Made by a program: the position numbers and the translations under genes. The notes below the pieces were generated by a model. The model had not been told where the DNA came from, made no database searches, and worked only from the letters and a program-made list of their open reading frames with translations. Positions 34,776-44,183 of a DNA stretch of 64,000 bases are shown piece after piece (the stretch's first letter is position 1; each line of letters begins with the position of its first letter). The DNA is from Saprospiraceae bacterium (GTDB lineage Bacteria; Bacteroidota; Bacteroidia; Chitinophagales; Saprospiraceae), in assembly GCA_016716185.1 (NCBI GenBank), contig JADJWV010000002.1, forward strand, positions 406,001 through 470,000, given 5' to 3'.

Positions 34776-35612
34776 ATGATTAAACCATTGAAAAGCGTAC
34801 TTTTTATTTTTGTATTGGGGTTTTTAGGCAACCCGTTATTGGCCCAAAAAGGTTATGAACTGGGGGCCTGGGTCGGTGCTGCACAATATTTTGGGGACCT
34901 CAACAATTTGTATCGCATCGACGAGCCGGGCCTGTCATTTGGGTTTACGGGACGGTATAATTTTGATACCCGCCTTTCGGTCCGGATGCAATTGAACTAT
35001 CACCGGATCGCGGGAGCAGATGCCAATTCCCGAAATGCCTTTGATTTGAGGAGAAATCTCAGTTTTTTTTCTGATATTTTTGAAATTGCTCCATGTATGG
35101 AGTTCAATTTTTTACCCCTTAAGCATGGGTCCAGGGAAGATTTCGTCAGTCCTTACATGTACGCAGGATTTAGCATTTTTCACTACAACCCTAAAACAGA
35201 ATACAACGGAGAAAGTGTTGCTCTTCGCGAATTGGGTACAGAGGGCCAGATCCCAGGTCAGGAATACAATGAAATCAGCACGGCATGGTTAATAGGCGGG
35301 GGTGTAAAATTGGACCTAACAGACAAGTGGAGCCTTAACTTTGATCTGGGTTACCGCCTGGCAGCAACCGATCATCTCGATGACGTAAGTGGTTATTATC
35401 CGGATTATACTGAATTGTTGATTAACAGAGGTCAAATCGCCGTAGACCTTTCAGATCGGTCCATTCCAGTTGATGGGACTTCGAAAATCGGCACTCCCGG
35501 AACCCAAAGAGGAGATCACAACGAAAATGATAAATTTCTCAGCTTTGGGATCAACCTCATTTATTATTTTGGTAAACTCAGGTGTCCTCCCATTTCCTAC
35601 CCGGATTTGTAG
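34776..35612 (+). CDS. PorG-like outer-membrane beta-barrel (DUF6089)
   Basis: A 278-aa protein with signal peptide (ending LLAQ, residue about 23) followed by YELGAWVGAAQYFGDLN, a hallmark of the DUF6089 family that includes the T9SS component PorG. Strands such as RYNFDTRLSVRMQLNYHRI and WSLNFDLGYRLAATDHLDDV indicate an 8-stranded barrel. The family sits in the outer membrane and links to T9SS rings; being alone here, it could be PorG or a paralogue. Confidence 0.75.
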   Translation: MIKPLKSVLFIFVLGFLGNPLLAQKGYELGAWVGAAQYFGDLNNLYRIDEPGLSFGFTGRYNFDTRLSVRMQLNYHRIAGADANSRNAFDLRRNLSFFSDIFEIAPCMEFNFLPLKHGSREDFVSPYMYAGFSIFHYNPKTEYNGESVALRELGTEGQIPGQEYNEISTAWLIGGGVKLDLTDKWSLNFDLGYRLAATDHLDDVSGYYPDYTELLINRGQIAVDLSDRSIPVDGTSKIGTPGTQRGDHNENDKFLSFGINLIYYFGKLRCPPISYPDL

Positions 35613-35740
35613 GGAGTAACATTGCATGAGGATTCTTCCCCATCGTTAAATTTTACCGGAACGTCGATGATTTGTTCTCAGGAACGGGATATGGTTTAGT
35701 TTTGCCCTGATTATTATTGTTTACAACTACATATTCAACT

Positions 35741-36649
35741 ATGCCTGAAATTTTGGAATTGCAAAATGTGGTCAAGGATTACAGTGGCCTCAAGGCGGTC
35801 AACGACGTCAGTTTTCAAGTGCCACATTCCTGTATCATGGGTTTATTGGGTCCCAATGGAGCGGGCAAAACCTCACTCATCCGGATCATTACGGGGATCA
35901 CCCAGGCCGATTCCGGTTCGGTTTTGCTCCATGGAAAAAGCGTTTATAAAACCATCGATCCTTCTATTGGCTATATGCCCGAAGAGCGGGGGCTTTATAA
36001 AAAAATGAAAGTTGGCGAGCAGCTGGTCTTCCTGACGAGGCTACGGGGATTGAGTAAACCCGAAGCCGAACGCAATGTGGTTTATTGGATGAAAAAATTT
36101 GAAATTGAATCCTGGTGGACTAAAAAAGTCGAAGAGCTTTCGAAAGGGATGTCCCAAAAAGTCCAGTTCATTGCCACCGTGAGTCACAATCCCAAACTCA
36201 TTATCCTGGACGAGCCATTTTCGGGCCTGGATCCCATCAATACCAATCTCATTAAAGAAGAAATTATTCGTTTGAAAAATGAAGGTGCCAGTATATTGTT
36301 TTCGACTCACCGGATGGAACAGGTAGAAGAAATGTGCGAACACATCATACTGATCAATAAAGGAAAAGTTGTATTGAACGGGGAGGTTACCGATGTGAGA
36401 AACCGGTTTAAAGAAAATTTATTCGAAGTCAATTTGCATACTGCGACCTCTTTGCCCGAACATGGATTTCTCGAAATGATTCAGCAAAATCCTAAACACT
36501 ATTACGTGAGATTAAATCCAGGCCAAACGGGGAATTCAATTCTGGAATTTTTTATTAAAAATGGAGCGGAAATCGCTGGATTCAACGAGCTGCTGCCCAG
36601 TTTCAACGAAATTTTTATTAAAACCGTAAACGAGATCAGCCATGAATAA
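35741..36649 (+). CDS. ABC transporter ATP-binding protein
   Basis: A 302-aa ATPase. Walker A GPNGAGKTS at about 37-45, signature LSKGMSQKVQF near 138, Walker B LIILDEPFSGLDP near 158, and the C-terminal extension (DUF4162-like, after about 215) seen in NatA-type exporters. A TTG-initiated frame extends 8 codons upstream, but the ATG at 35741 fits the MPEILELQNVVKDYSG start. It overlaps the permease gene by 8 bp, so they form a two-part exporter. Confidence 0.92.
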   Translation: MPEILELQNVVKDYSGLKAVNDVSFQVPHSCIMGLLGPNGAGKTSLIRIITGITQADSGSVLLHGKSVYKTIDPSIGYMPEERGLYKKMKVGEQLVFLTRLRGLSKPEAERNVVYWMKKFEIESWWTKKVEELSKGMSQKVQFIATVSHNPKLIILDEPFSGLDPINTNLIKEEIIRLKNEGASILFSTHRMEQVEEMCEHIILINKGKVVLNGEVTDVRNRFKENLFEVNLHTATSLPEHGFLEMIQQNPKHYYVRLNPGQTGNSILEFFIKNGAEIAGFNELLPSFNEIFIKTVNEISHE

Positions 36650-37952
36650 ACTCGGACTCATCATCAGCAGAGAATATCTGACCAAGGTCAAAAATTGGAA
36701 ATTTATCCTCACCACTTTACTGACTCCTTTGGGATTTCTCGTTTTTTTTATAGTGATCGGGATCATCTTTAGTTATGAAGGCGATAAAACTTATAAAATA
36801 GCGGTCATTAATAAGAGCAGCATGCAATTGGATCTGCCGAGCCAGGGCGAAAAATTCAATTTCATCATCAGCAATGAATCCATGGAGACATTACGTGCAG
36901 GATTTGAAACTTCTGGCACGGATGGAATTTGGGTACTACCCGAAATGGCCGGTGTAGATGTATCCAATTATACCTCTTATTTCTATTCGAACAATCCTTT
37001 GGATATTGAGATGGAATCGCGGCTGGAAAAATACCTCGAGGAAGGTATCCGCGATCATAAAATTAAACTGCTGGCGCTGGATAAAAGTGAACTGGATAAG
37101 TTAAAAACAAAAGTCAGTATCGATCCGGAACCCATTGCACCTGAAGAGAAGGACCGGTCTGCGCATACGGTAAAAATTGCTACAGTCATTGGTGGTGCCA
37201 TGGGTTACATCATTTTCTTCATCATCTTTTTATATGGGGCTTCGGTCATGCGTTCTGTGGCAGATGAGAAAGTAAATCGGGTTGTGGAAGTCATCATTTC
37301 TTCCGCCAAACCCGTAGAACTGATGTTGGGAAAAGTAATTGGAGTAGGGCTGGTCGGATTGACTCAGATTTTGATCTGGTTGATTTTAATTCCTGTCATT
37401 TATTTTCTGGGAATGCAAATAGCCGGTATCGATGTGCAGCAGCTGCAGGAAGCCAGTCAGCCGATGTCTGCACAAGCACCAATTGACCAGGATGAGTTAG
37501 CCACCATCATCAGGGAGATTGCTGCATTAAATTGGTTGAAGATCGGATTGGTGTTCATATTATATTTTATTGGCGGATACTTTTTGTATGCTTCGATGTT
37601 TGCAGCGATTGGTGCCGCCACAGGTGATGATATCAACGATGCGCAATCCCTGACGATCATTGTGACCATACCCATTATTTTAGCGATCTATGTCATGTTT
37701 CAGGCAATCCGGTTGCCGGAAAGCAGTCTTGCTACATTTGCAGCCTTCTTTCCTTTGTTTAGTCCGATCACCATGCCTGCATTGCTGGCTTTTGATCCGC
37801 CCTGGTGGAAAGTATTGTTGTCATTATTAGTCCTATTTGGATTTTGTTACGTCATGATTTGGTTGGCCAGCCGGATATACCGCGTTGGTATTCTGATGTA
37901 TGGAAAAAAGGCCAGTCTGAAAGAAATCGGAAGGTGGATCTTGAAATCCTGA
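36642..37952 (+). CDS. ABC-2 type transporter permease (NatB-like)
   Basis: A 436-aa membrane protein: one N-terminal helix (FILTTLLTPLGFLVFFIVIG, about 22-42), a large extracytoplasmic region (about 50-170), then five or six C-terminal helices (about 180-430). The segment MRSVADEKVNRVVEVIISS (about 203-221) is the coupling helix conserved in NatB/ABC2_membrane_3 proteins. Pairs with the overlapping ATPase gene. Export substrate unknown (Na+, peptide or lipid in relatives). Confidence 0.9.
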   Translation: MNKLGLIISREYLTKVKNWKFILTTLLTPLGFLVFFIVIGIIFSYEGDKTYKIAVINKSSMQLDLPSQGEKFNFIISNESMETLRAGFETSGTDGIWVLPEMAGVDVSNYTSYFYSNNPLDIEMESRLEKYLEEGIRDHKIKLLALDKSELDKLKTKVSIDPEPIAPEEKDRSAHTVKIATVIGGAMGYIIFFIIFLYGASVMRSVADEKVNRVVEVIISSAKPVELMLGKVIGVGLVGLTQILIWLILIPVIYFLGMQIAGIDVQQLQEASQPMSAQAPIDQDELATIIREIAALNWLKIGLVFILYFIGGYFLYASMFAAIGAATGDDINDAQSLTIIVTIPIILAIYVMFQAIRLPESSLATFAAFFPLFSPITMPALLAFDPPWWKVLLSLLVLFGFCYVMIWLASRIYRVGILMYGKKASLKEIGRWILKS

Positions 37953-37975
37953 TAAGAACGGGCAAATCCTGAAGC

Positions 37976-38920
37976 ATGAAGATCAGTGGATTCACTTTCA
38001 TGCGGAATACATCAAAACTGTATTACCCATTTGTCGAATCGATCTTATCGGTGTTACCTCTGGTCGACGAATTTGTTGTGGCCCTCGCTCAAGGAGATCC
38101 GGATGATGATACCGAAAAACAACTTCGCGCCATCCCCTCGGAGAAAGTCAAAATCATTCAGTCCGAGTGGGATCTGTTGGCTTTTCCCAAAGGGACCGTG
38201 TATGCACAACAGACCGATCTGGCCAAGAAAGCCTGTTCGGGTGATTGGTTGTTGTATCTGCAATCAGACGAACTCATTCACGAGAAATATCTGCCGGTGA
38301 TCCGTCAAGCCTGTTCCGAATTTAAGGAGGACTTGAAGACCGAAGGGTTTTTATTCCGGTACAAGCATTTTTGGGGAGATTACGAACATTTTGTCGTATC
38401 GCATGCATGGTATCCTGCAGAGATCCGGATCATACGAAATCTTCCGGACATCCATTCATTTGGAGATGCCCAGTCATTTTTGTATATTCCTGGATTTCAG
38501 GGACGGGATTACCGCGACAAAACGAACAGTCGTAAGTTGCGTGTACGAAGTTTGAATGCGGAAATCTACCATTACGGATGGGTGCGCCCGCCTTGGATGA
38601 TGCAGCAGAAGACGGTCGTGATGGATGGAGCCTATCACGATGCAGAAGAAGTTAAACGGCGTCATGCCCGAAGAGCGCGGCAATTCGACTATGGAAACAT
38701 GAACCATTATTCAGTTTTTGAGGATAGCCATCCAAAAGTTATGAATGATTTTATGAGTCGTTTCAACTGGAAGGATCAGTTGCATTACGAGAAACATTAC
38801 CAAACCGAAAGACCACCCCTCAAACACGAAAAAGCCAAATACAAAATCTTAAGTGCCGTGGAGCGGCATTTGCTGGGTGGCCGTCAATTGTTCGGGTATC
38901 GGAATTGGGAGATTATCTAG
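37976..38920 (+). CDS. Family 2-like glycosyltransferase
   Basis: A 314-aa cytoplasmic protein, MKISGFTFMRNTSKLYYPFVE at the start, an LQSDELIHE motif near residue 96 in place of the DxD of GT-A enzymes, and a downstream HWxxE-like region (GWVRPPWMMQQKT). The pattern resembles GT2-type enzymes with a short acidic metal motif. It begins 24 bp after the permease gene. Donor and acceptor unknown. A CTAAC-N4-GTTAG palindrome (38925-38938) follows its stop. Confidence 0.75.
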   Translation: MKISGFTFMRNTSKLYYPFVESILSVLPLVDEFVVALAQGDPDDDTEKQLRAIPSEKVKIIQSEWDLLAFPKGTVYAQQTDLAKKACSGDWLLYLQSDELIHEKYLPVIRQACSEFKEDLKTEGFLFRYKHFWGDYEHFVVSHAWYPAEIRIIRNLPDIHSFGDAQSFLYIPGFQGRDYRDKTNSRKLRVRSLNAEIYHYGWVRPPWMMQQKTVVMDGAYHDAEEVKRRHARRARQFDYGNMNHYSVFEDSHPKVMNDFMSRFNWKDQLHYEKHYQTERPPLKHEKAKYKILSAVERHLLGGRQLFGYRNWEII

Positions 38921-38924
38921 GTTA

Positions 38925-38938
38925 CTAACGAACGTTAG
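38925..38938. repeat. CTAAC-GAAC-GTTAG palindrome
   Basis: One of six CTAAC-N4-GTTAG sites in intergenic DNA of this window, here five bases after the glycosyltransferase stop. Confidence 0.8.
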
Positions 38939-38962
38939 CAATCTGAGTTCTATGCGACCTGT

Positions 38963-39012
38963 TCAATACTTAACCTCCAACTCCTAAGATGTCAGCCTTA
39001 ACCTATAAGTCA
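38963..39012 (-). pseudogene. Decayed copy of the 3' end of the ferredoxin reductase gene
   Basis: Read on the minus strand this 50-bp stretch translates T-Y-R-L-R-L-T-S-stop-E-L-E-V-K-Y-stop. The intact reductase gene ends T-C-Q-S-R-P-T-S-E-E-L-E-I-K-Y-stop (43075-43026). Aligning 48 bases by hand gives 36 identical. The remnant is in the same orientation as the real gene and 4.06 kb away, so the two copies flank the AT-rich accessory block as direct repeats. Confidence 0.65.
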
Positions 39013-39093
39013 TGAAAATCTTAAAGAAATTTACCATTGAAATAGTCGGATTGCAAATAATTATAAGTGTTAAATTTTAAAAATAATCAAAAA

Positions 39094-39101
39094 TAAATTT
39101 G
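39094..39101 (+). promoter_or_regulatory. -7 element upstream of the dockerin-like gene
   Basis: TAAATTTG matches TAnnTTTG, 106 bp before the ATG at 39207. No convincing -33 element; AT-rich context raises the chance of a random match. Confidence 0.3.
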
Positions 39102-39206
39102 GAATTTAGAATCATTTGTAGTATTATTGTTTGAAATATCCCATCATTCCGGATTTCATAAGGACAATCCTTAGTCAATTATTTTTTAACTTCTAAAATT
39201 AATATT

Positions 39207-40616
39207 ATGAAATCAGTATTTAATTTTTCGAATTCGGGGGGGGGCAGAATAATATTTTGCTTAATTCTCCAAATCATGTCTTTTGATATATACTCTCAAA
39301 CAACAGTCAATTTTGTGGGAAATTCGCTCTTTCGAAATTACAATTTTGGCGTTTCAAATCATTGTTTTGATATTATAAACCGATATCCTATGGATGAAGT
39401 AAGTACTGCAGATGAGTGCACCTCGACTTGTCCTTCTTCCTATGGAGGTCAATTTGATGCGAGTTCTGCTATGAATGGTCAAGATAATGATTTAACAGTT
39501 AAACCCTATAGTGTTAACGACCTTGAGGATTACCAAAATGGAGTGTCAACTGCTGATGCCGTAGTCATTTTGAGGCACGTAAACGATATAGAATATATAA
39601 CTGATCCTTACAAAATGGTGGCAGCAGATTGTAACAACAATAAAGAAATCGATAGTGGGGACGCCGATGAAGTAGAAGATCTAATTCTTGAAGATATTGA
39701 ATTTACAAGAAATAGTTGGGAATGGTTTAATGCCTTAGAAATAAACAATAACTATGGATCTTTCCAGAGTGATCCCTATTCATGGACGATTTCTGACAGA
39801 TGGTCAGGAGAAATGTTTTGGTTAAATGTATCTACTTCAACATTAACGTCATCAGGTACTCAGCCGCAATTTTTCTATTACCGTTCTACAAAAGTCGGGG
39901 AAGTTGATGATAACGAAAGTAATCAAAATGATTGGGTTTGTGATGATTACAGCTTCAGGTCTGAACAGAAAGAAGTAAATAGTATAAAAGTAAATGGCCA
40001 TAGGGGGATAGTGAAATCAATATTACCAGGTACTACATTTAAAATGTATTTGCGACTCAATGCCGGAGAGGCAGAAATAGCACATTTCCAAATGCCATTG
40101 AAAATAAATTATAATTATTTGAAAATTAATAAAGTTTTTCACCACAACGAATTAGATGTAAAATATAAAATCAAAATAAATAGTAATGAATTTATTGCTT
40201 GCTTTTTAGAGAAGGACTTTTCAAATTTTAAGAAGATTGAAATTGGTGAAAATATTGTTGTTATTGAATTTGAAGTTATTCAGAATTTTAACGATTTTCA
40301 AGACGTATTATCAATCAATAGCAGACAAAAATTGGAAGCGGGAGATTTAAATTTAAAAAGTTTGCAACCCATTTTAGAAATTGGCGATATCATTGAACCG
40401 GAAATTCCCTATATAGTTGGTTCAAATTCTATTTATTATAATGGTGATAAAGAGACTGAAATCGAATTACAAATTATTGATCTCTCTGGAAAAATTTGTG
40501 AAACACAAAGACGCGTAATTTTTCCGGGAAGAAATGATTTATATTTAAATCAACGTCTTGCAATAATCAGGATCATCGAGAAACATAATATTTACAATAT
40601 CAAAGTAGCAAGTTAA
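39207..40616 (+). CDS. Secreted dockerin-like protein with in-frame poly-G tract
   Basis: A 469-aa protein. N-terminus MKSVFNFSNSGGGRIIF then a hydrophobic stretch to SFDIYSQ (signal peptide). Residues about 105-165 carry a dockerin type I-like pair: NGVSTADAVVILRHVN and the calcium loop DCNNNKEIDSGD (141-152), a domain frequent in Bacteroidota secreted proteins. The body (about 250-390) looks like a cohesin/adhesin-type beta domain; the C-terminus resembles a weak T9SS tail. Base composition is much more AT-rich than neighbours. A run of nine G encodes the GGG, so slippage would shift the frame. The CHU_C protein gene starts 11 bp downstream. Confidence 0.8.
   Translation: MKSVFNFSNSGGGRIIFCLILQIMSFDIYSQTTVNFVGNSLFRNYNFGVSNHCFDIINRYPMDEVSTADECTSTCPSSYGGQFDASSAMNGQDNDLTVKPYSVNDLEDYQNGVSTADAVVILRHVNDIEYITDPYKMVAADCNNNKEIDSGDADEVEDLILEDIEFTRNSWEWFNALEINNNYGSFQSDPYSWTISDRWSGEMFWLNVSTSTLTSSGTQPQFFYYRSTKVGEVDDNESNQNDWVCDDYSFRSEQKEVNSIKVNGHRGIVKSILPGTTFKMYLRLNAGEAEIAHFQMPLKINYNYLKINKVFHHNELDVKYKIKINSNEFIACFLEKDFSNFKKIEIGENIVVIEFEVIQNFNDFQDVLSINSRQKLEAGDLNLKSLQPILEIGDIIEPEIPYIVGSNSIYYNGDKETEIELQIIDLSGKICETQRRVIFPGRNDLYLNQRLAIIRIIEKHNIYNIKVAS
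39236..39244 (+). repeat. Poly-G (9) tract in the signal-peptide region
   Basis: Nine consecutive G within codons 10-13 of the dockerin-like gene, in an AT-rich gene where such a run is not expected. Homopolymer tracts of this length commonly vary by one base during replication, and here a change would put the protein out of frame. Confidence 0.9.
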
Positions 40617-40626
40617 AAAATACATT

Positions 40627-43011
40627 ATGAAGTATTTTTTAATAATCGGGATAAATTTATCCTGCAATTTATTCCTAGCAGCTCAGGATATTTTGGCTTA
40701 TTACGGAGGAACAACTTATCACACGGTTAAAATTTCTGCTGATTTTATAAATTTTGATGATATATTCTGCAATAAGACATTCGTCCATGGAAATTTATCA
40801 TATCAAGAGAACGGATTGCTTTATACAACTTGGACCCATGTGGGTTTATCTGGATCAGGGATTATAACAAATTTGAAGAGATTTGATTTACTAAATTGTG
40901 ATACAGTTCAGATTAGTAAGATTCAGGGAAAACGAAATTCTAGTTTTTATTGTCTCGTTGTGGACTTCAATGGAAAATTGTACTTTTATACAAGATTAAA
41001 CGGTAAAAATGGTATTTACAGAAGTAATTTTGATTTTACAAATATTGATACATTATTGGATTTAGATAATGTCAGTAATTATATTATTGAAGATTTAGTC
41101 GTTTTGGGTGACAGACTTCTTGCATTGAATCAAAATTTAAATGAAATATACGAGATCGATACACATTTTACAATACGAAGAATTATCAATCCTGAATTTA
41201 AAATTACAGGATTAACAACCCAATATAATAGTTGTAAAGATAAAAGGATTATCGTATCTGGTTATCCGTATTCACATTCAGTTTGGGATTCCATTTTTCA
41301 ATTACCAGATGACAAGTTGGGAGACACATTGTACCTTTATGAATATGATTATATTAATAACAGTTTTAAGCCATTAGCTCTGCATATTTATCCACATGGC
41401 CAGGAAGCCTTCTTATCTAGCCTAACTTCCTTTGACGATATCCTATCAAGCGATCCGGAATGCGTGTTTTTATTGGATCTTGACCGGGACAACAGTTCCG
41501 GAGCTTTTCCTTATGGATTTTTTCAAAATAAAGCTTTGTGCGGTATTACCGGAGTAAGGCTAACGGATCAGGATTTGTATATCGAAACAGATCTGAAGGT
41601 AGACAGTATGCAAATCATGATAAGTGGTTATCGTGACAAGGGATTTGAGTGGATCCAAAGTATGGATCCAGCCTTTCAAGCCAGATTACTGCAACGCAAT
41701 GATTCGCTGTATACATTTGTATTTTTGGCCAATGAGCAATTGACTCACATAAGAGATATTATCACATCCCTGGGGTACGGGCATAGCGGTGTATTGCAAC
41801 GGACCATCGGACACCGGGAATTGTCAATCACCCTATTTGCAGAGAATTCTATTCGTAGAAATGCAGTGTGCAAAGTTGATGTACAGGAAGTTGAATATCT
41901 ACTCAGAGATACCACCCTTTGCGAAGGGCAAAATGTGCAACTCACATCAGGAGTGATAGGAGGACCTGGAGATACTTTGATTTTAAATCAGGCCCAAAAC
42001 ATATCAGGATGTGATTCGATAGAGCTGTTGGCAATAAAATCTTTTCCGGTTTCAACTTTTAAGATTATAGGGGATACAGTTTTATGCCCTGGAAGAAAAG
42101 CTGAAATTTGTGTAGATGGAGGCACATTCTGGAAATGGTCCGGCGGAGAAACAAGCAGATGCATCAAAACGGATCAGAACGGACTTATCAAGGTAAGCAT
42201 CACAGATCTGTACAATTGCCCATACGAGATAGCGTATCAATTCAAAACTCCGGAACCTCTCGACTATATTGTACGCACCTTAGATCCATTGTGTTATGAT
42301 GGAGCCGATGGAAGCATACAAATAGAGAATGCTGGCAATACACTGAGCTACTTTCTAAATAATCAAAGCAACAGCACAGGGCAGTTTGGGGCATTGGGTT
42401 CAGGCAATTACAGGATTAAGCTGGTGGACACGTATGGTTGTGAATATTTCGAAACCGTAAATTTGGAAAATCCTCCGGAGATCAACATCAGTTTTCTGGA
42501 TACACTTATTGTCAAAGACAGAATTGCTCAAATGCAACAAATCGCAGATCTGCAAGGCAGTCTTAAAGAAATTATCATAGAACCCGGACAAGGGATCTTA
42601 AAAATCGCAAATGGCTTGTATGAAGTCAATCCTCAAACGGGAGGCCATTATAAAATCCTTGCCATTGATACGAATGATTGTGTAAAGGAATATCAATTTA
42701 CCGTACTGCTCGATTTAAATTATAAAGTCTATTATCCCAATATTTTTTCACCGAATGAGGATGGTATCAACGATTTATGGAATGTCTTTCCTGGGAGTGG
42801 GTACAAGGGTGAATCATTAGAGATCTACAATCGTTGGGGAGAACGCGTTTATGTATTTCAGCAGAGTGAGATTGGGCAGCGCGATCAGGGATGGAATGGG
42901 CAAAAGTTTGGAGTGAAAATGTTGCCTGGAGTTTATGTTTTTAAATTGATAGTCTCGGACGAGTATAATAAACTGAAGACCTTAAGTGGCAATCTGACTT
43001 TGGTAAGATAA
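40627..43011 (+). CDS. T9SS type B (CHU_C / gliding-motility C-terminal) secreted protein
   Basis: A 794-aa protein with a signal peptide (IIGINLSCNLFLAAQ). The first 260 residues suggest a beta-propeller-like repeat region (YQENGLLYTTWTHVG, DRLLALNQNLNEIYEID). Later come cysteine-rich adhesin-type modules (DTTLCEGQNVQLTSG, LDPLCYDGADGSIQIENAG) and a CHU_C domain with FSPNEDGINDLWNVFPGSG, IYNRWGERVYVFQ and PGVYVFKLIVSDEY at the end, the T9SS type B sorting signal. AT-rich base composition changes to normal at about 41.4 kb within the gene, so it looks mosaic. Probable surface adhesin or polymer-binding protein. Confidence 0.88.
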   Translation: MKYFLIIGINLSCNLFLAAQDILAYYGGTTYHTVKISADFINFDDIFCNKTFVHGNLSYQENGLLYTTWTHVGLSGSGIITNLKRFDLLNCDTVQISKIQGKRNSSFYCLVVDFNGKLYFYTRLNGKNGIYRSNFDFTNIDTLLDLDNVSNYIIEDLVVLGDRLLALNQNLNEIYEIDTHFTIRRIINPEFKITGLTTQYNSCKDKRIIVSGYPYSHSVWDSIFQLPDDKLGDTLYLYEYDYINNSFKPLALHIYPHGQEAFLSSLTSFDDILSSDPECVFLLDLDRDNSSGAFPYGFFQNKALCGITGVRLTDQDLYIETDLKVDSMQIMISGYRDKGFEWIQSMDPAFQARLLQRNDSLYTFVFLANEQLTHIRDIITSLGYGHSGVLQRTIGHRELSITLFAENSIRRNAVCKVDVQEVEYLLRDTTLCEGQNVQLTSGVIGGPGDTLILNQAQNISGCDSIELLAIKSFPVSTFKIIGDTVLCPGRKAEICVDGGTFWKWSGGETSRCIKTDQNGLIKVSITDLYNCPYEIAYQFKTPEPLDYIVRTLDPLCYDGADGSIQIENAGNTLSYFLNNQSNSTGQFGALGSGNYRIKLVDTYGCEYFETVNLENPPEINISFLDTLIVKDRIAQMQQIADLQGSLKEIIIEPGQGILKIANGLYEVNPQTGGHYKILAIDTNDCVKEYQFTVLLDLNYKVYYPNIFSPNEDGINDLWNVFPGSGYKGESLEIYNRWGERVYVFQQSEIGQRDQGWNGQKFGVKMLPGVYVFKLIVSDEYNKLKTLSGNLTLVR

Positions 43012-43025
43012 TTCGATTACCCTTC

Positions 43026-44105
43026 CTAATACTTAATCTCCAACTCCTCCGAAGTCGGTCTGGACTGGCAAGTCAATATATAACCAGCTGCAATTTCATC
43101 TTGTTCCAGAGCAAGTGCAACATCCATGTGTACGGAACCTTTAAGAACTTTGGCCATACAAGTGGAGCAGGCACCACTGCAACAGGAATAAGGTGGATCT
43201 AAACCGGCATCCTGAAGGCTATCGAGAATTTTTTTGTTGCCGGGAATGCTGAGCCGGTGTTGTTCTCCGTTGAGGTGAACCGTAATCTGGGCAGAACTTA
43301 CTGTTGCAGTTTTTGATTCTGATGCCGTTCCGGCAGGGGTCGTGAAATATTCGGCGTGAATGCTTTTAGGATCGTTGCCAAGTGCTGCCAATTCGCGTTT
43401 GACATCTTCGATCATGTTGCCCGGTCCGCAGATGTAAAAACTTTTTTCTTTGGTTCGCGCAGGATATTTTTCGCAAAAGGCATCGATGAGTTTTTTACCA
43501 ATTCTGCCTTTCCATCCATCCCAACTGTCTTTCGAACTTGAAAAAAATGGAAGCAGACCCTTTCCGCTTTGCGACAAAGTAAATTCAACAAAAAACTGTC
43601 CTTCGTATTTTTGTTGAAGTGCCCGGAGGCGATCGTAAAAAATGATGTTTTCTACTTTTCTGTTTCCATACAACAAATGCACGCTTGATTTGGGTTCGTG
43701 TTCGAGTAAAGAACGGATCATAGACATGACCGGAGTAATTCCGCTACCTGCTGCAAAAAAATAATAGGAGTGAGATCTCTCCGGATCTGCTTGAATGACA
43801 AAATGACCTTCAGGTTTGGAAATTTCAAGAACGGATCCATTTTGAATTTTTTCAACGAGATAATTGGAGACCAATCCCTTTTTGACCTGCTTGACCGTGA
43901 TGCAAACCTGCTTTTCACCCGGTATCGATGAAATGGAATACGATCTTCTGACTTCTTTGTTGTTGATCGGTAATTTCAAAGTCAGGTGCTGACCCGGAAT
44001 AAAATGATCTAAAATTTCTTCATGCGAATCTTTGTCAAAACAGATACTGATGGTATCTCCGGTTTCTCTGATGACTTCTGCTACACTTACTTTGTGAAAT
44101 TCCAT
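43026..44105 (-). CDS. Ferredoxin-NAD(P)H reductase, PaaE-like (FAD + 2Fe-2S)
   Basis: A 359-aa protein. FAD-binding RRSYSIS at about 53-59, GSGITPVMSMIRSLL at about 118-132 for NAD(P), ICGPGNM at about 224-230, and a plant-type ferredoxin domain with C308, C313, C316 and C346 at the end. This domain order matches PaaE/HmpX-type oxidoreductases that pass electrons from NAD(P)H to an oxygenase or hydroxylase. Its partner is not in the window. It follows mscL and aconitase on the same strand. Confidence 0.9.
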   Translation of the reverse strand: MEFHKVSVAEVIRETGDTISICFDKDSHEEILDHFIPGQHLTLKLPINNKEVRRSYSISSIPGEKQVCITVKQVKKGLVSNYLVEKIQNGSVLEISKPEGHFVIQADPERSHSYYFFAAGSGITPVMSMIRSLLEHEPKSSVHLLYGNRKVENIIFYDRLRALQQKYEGQFFVEFTLSQSGKGLLPFFSSSKDSWDGWKGRIGKKLIDAFCEKYPARTKEKSFYICGPGNMIEDVKRELAALGNDPKSIHAEYFTTPAGTASESKTATVSSAQITVHLNGEQHRLSIPGNKKILDSLQDAGLDPPYSCCSGACSTCMAKVLKGSVHMDVALALEQDEIAAGYILTCQSRPTSEELEIKY

Positions 44106-44183
44106 TCTTTATTTTTTAGGAGAGACCGGACAACGATTGGAGAATGATTCCGACATCCGGACTACATTTCAGTTGAGGCCAGA

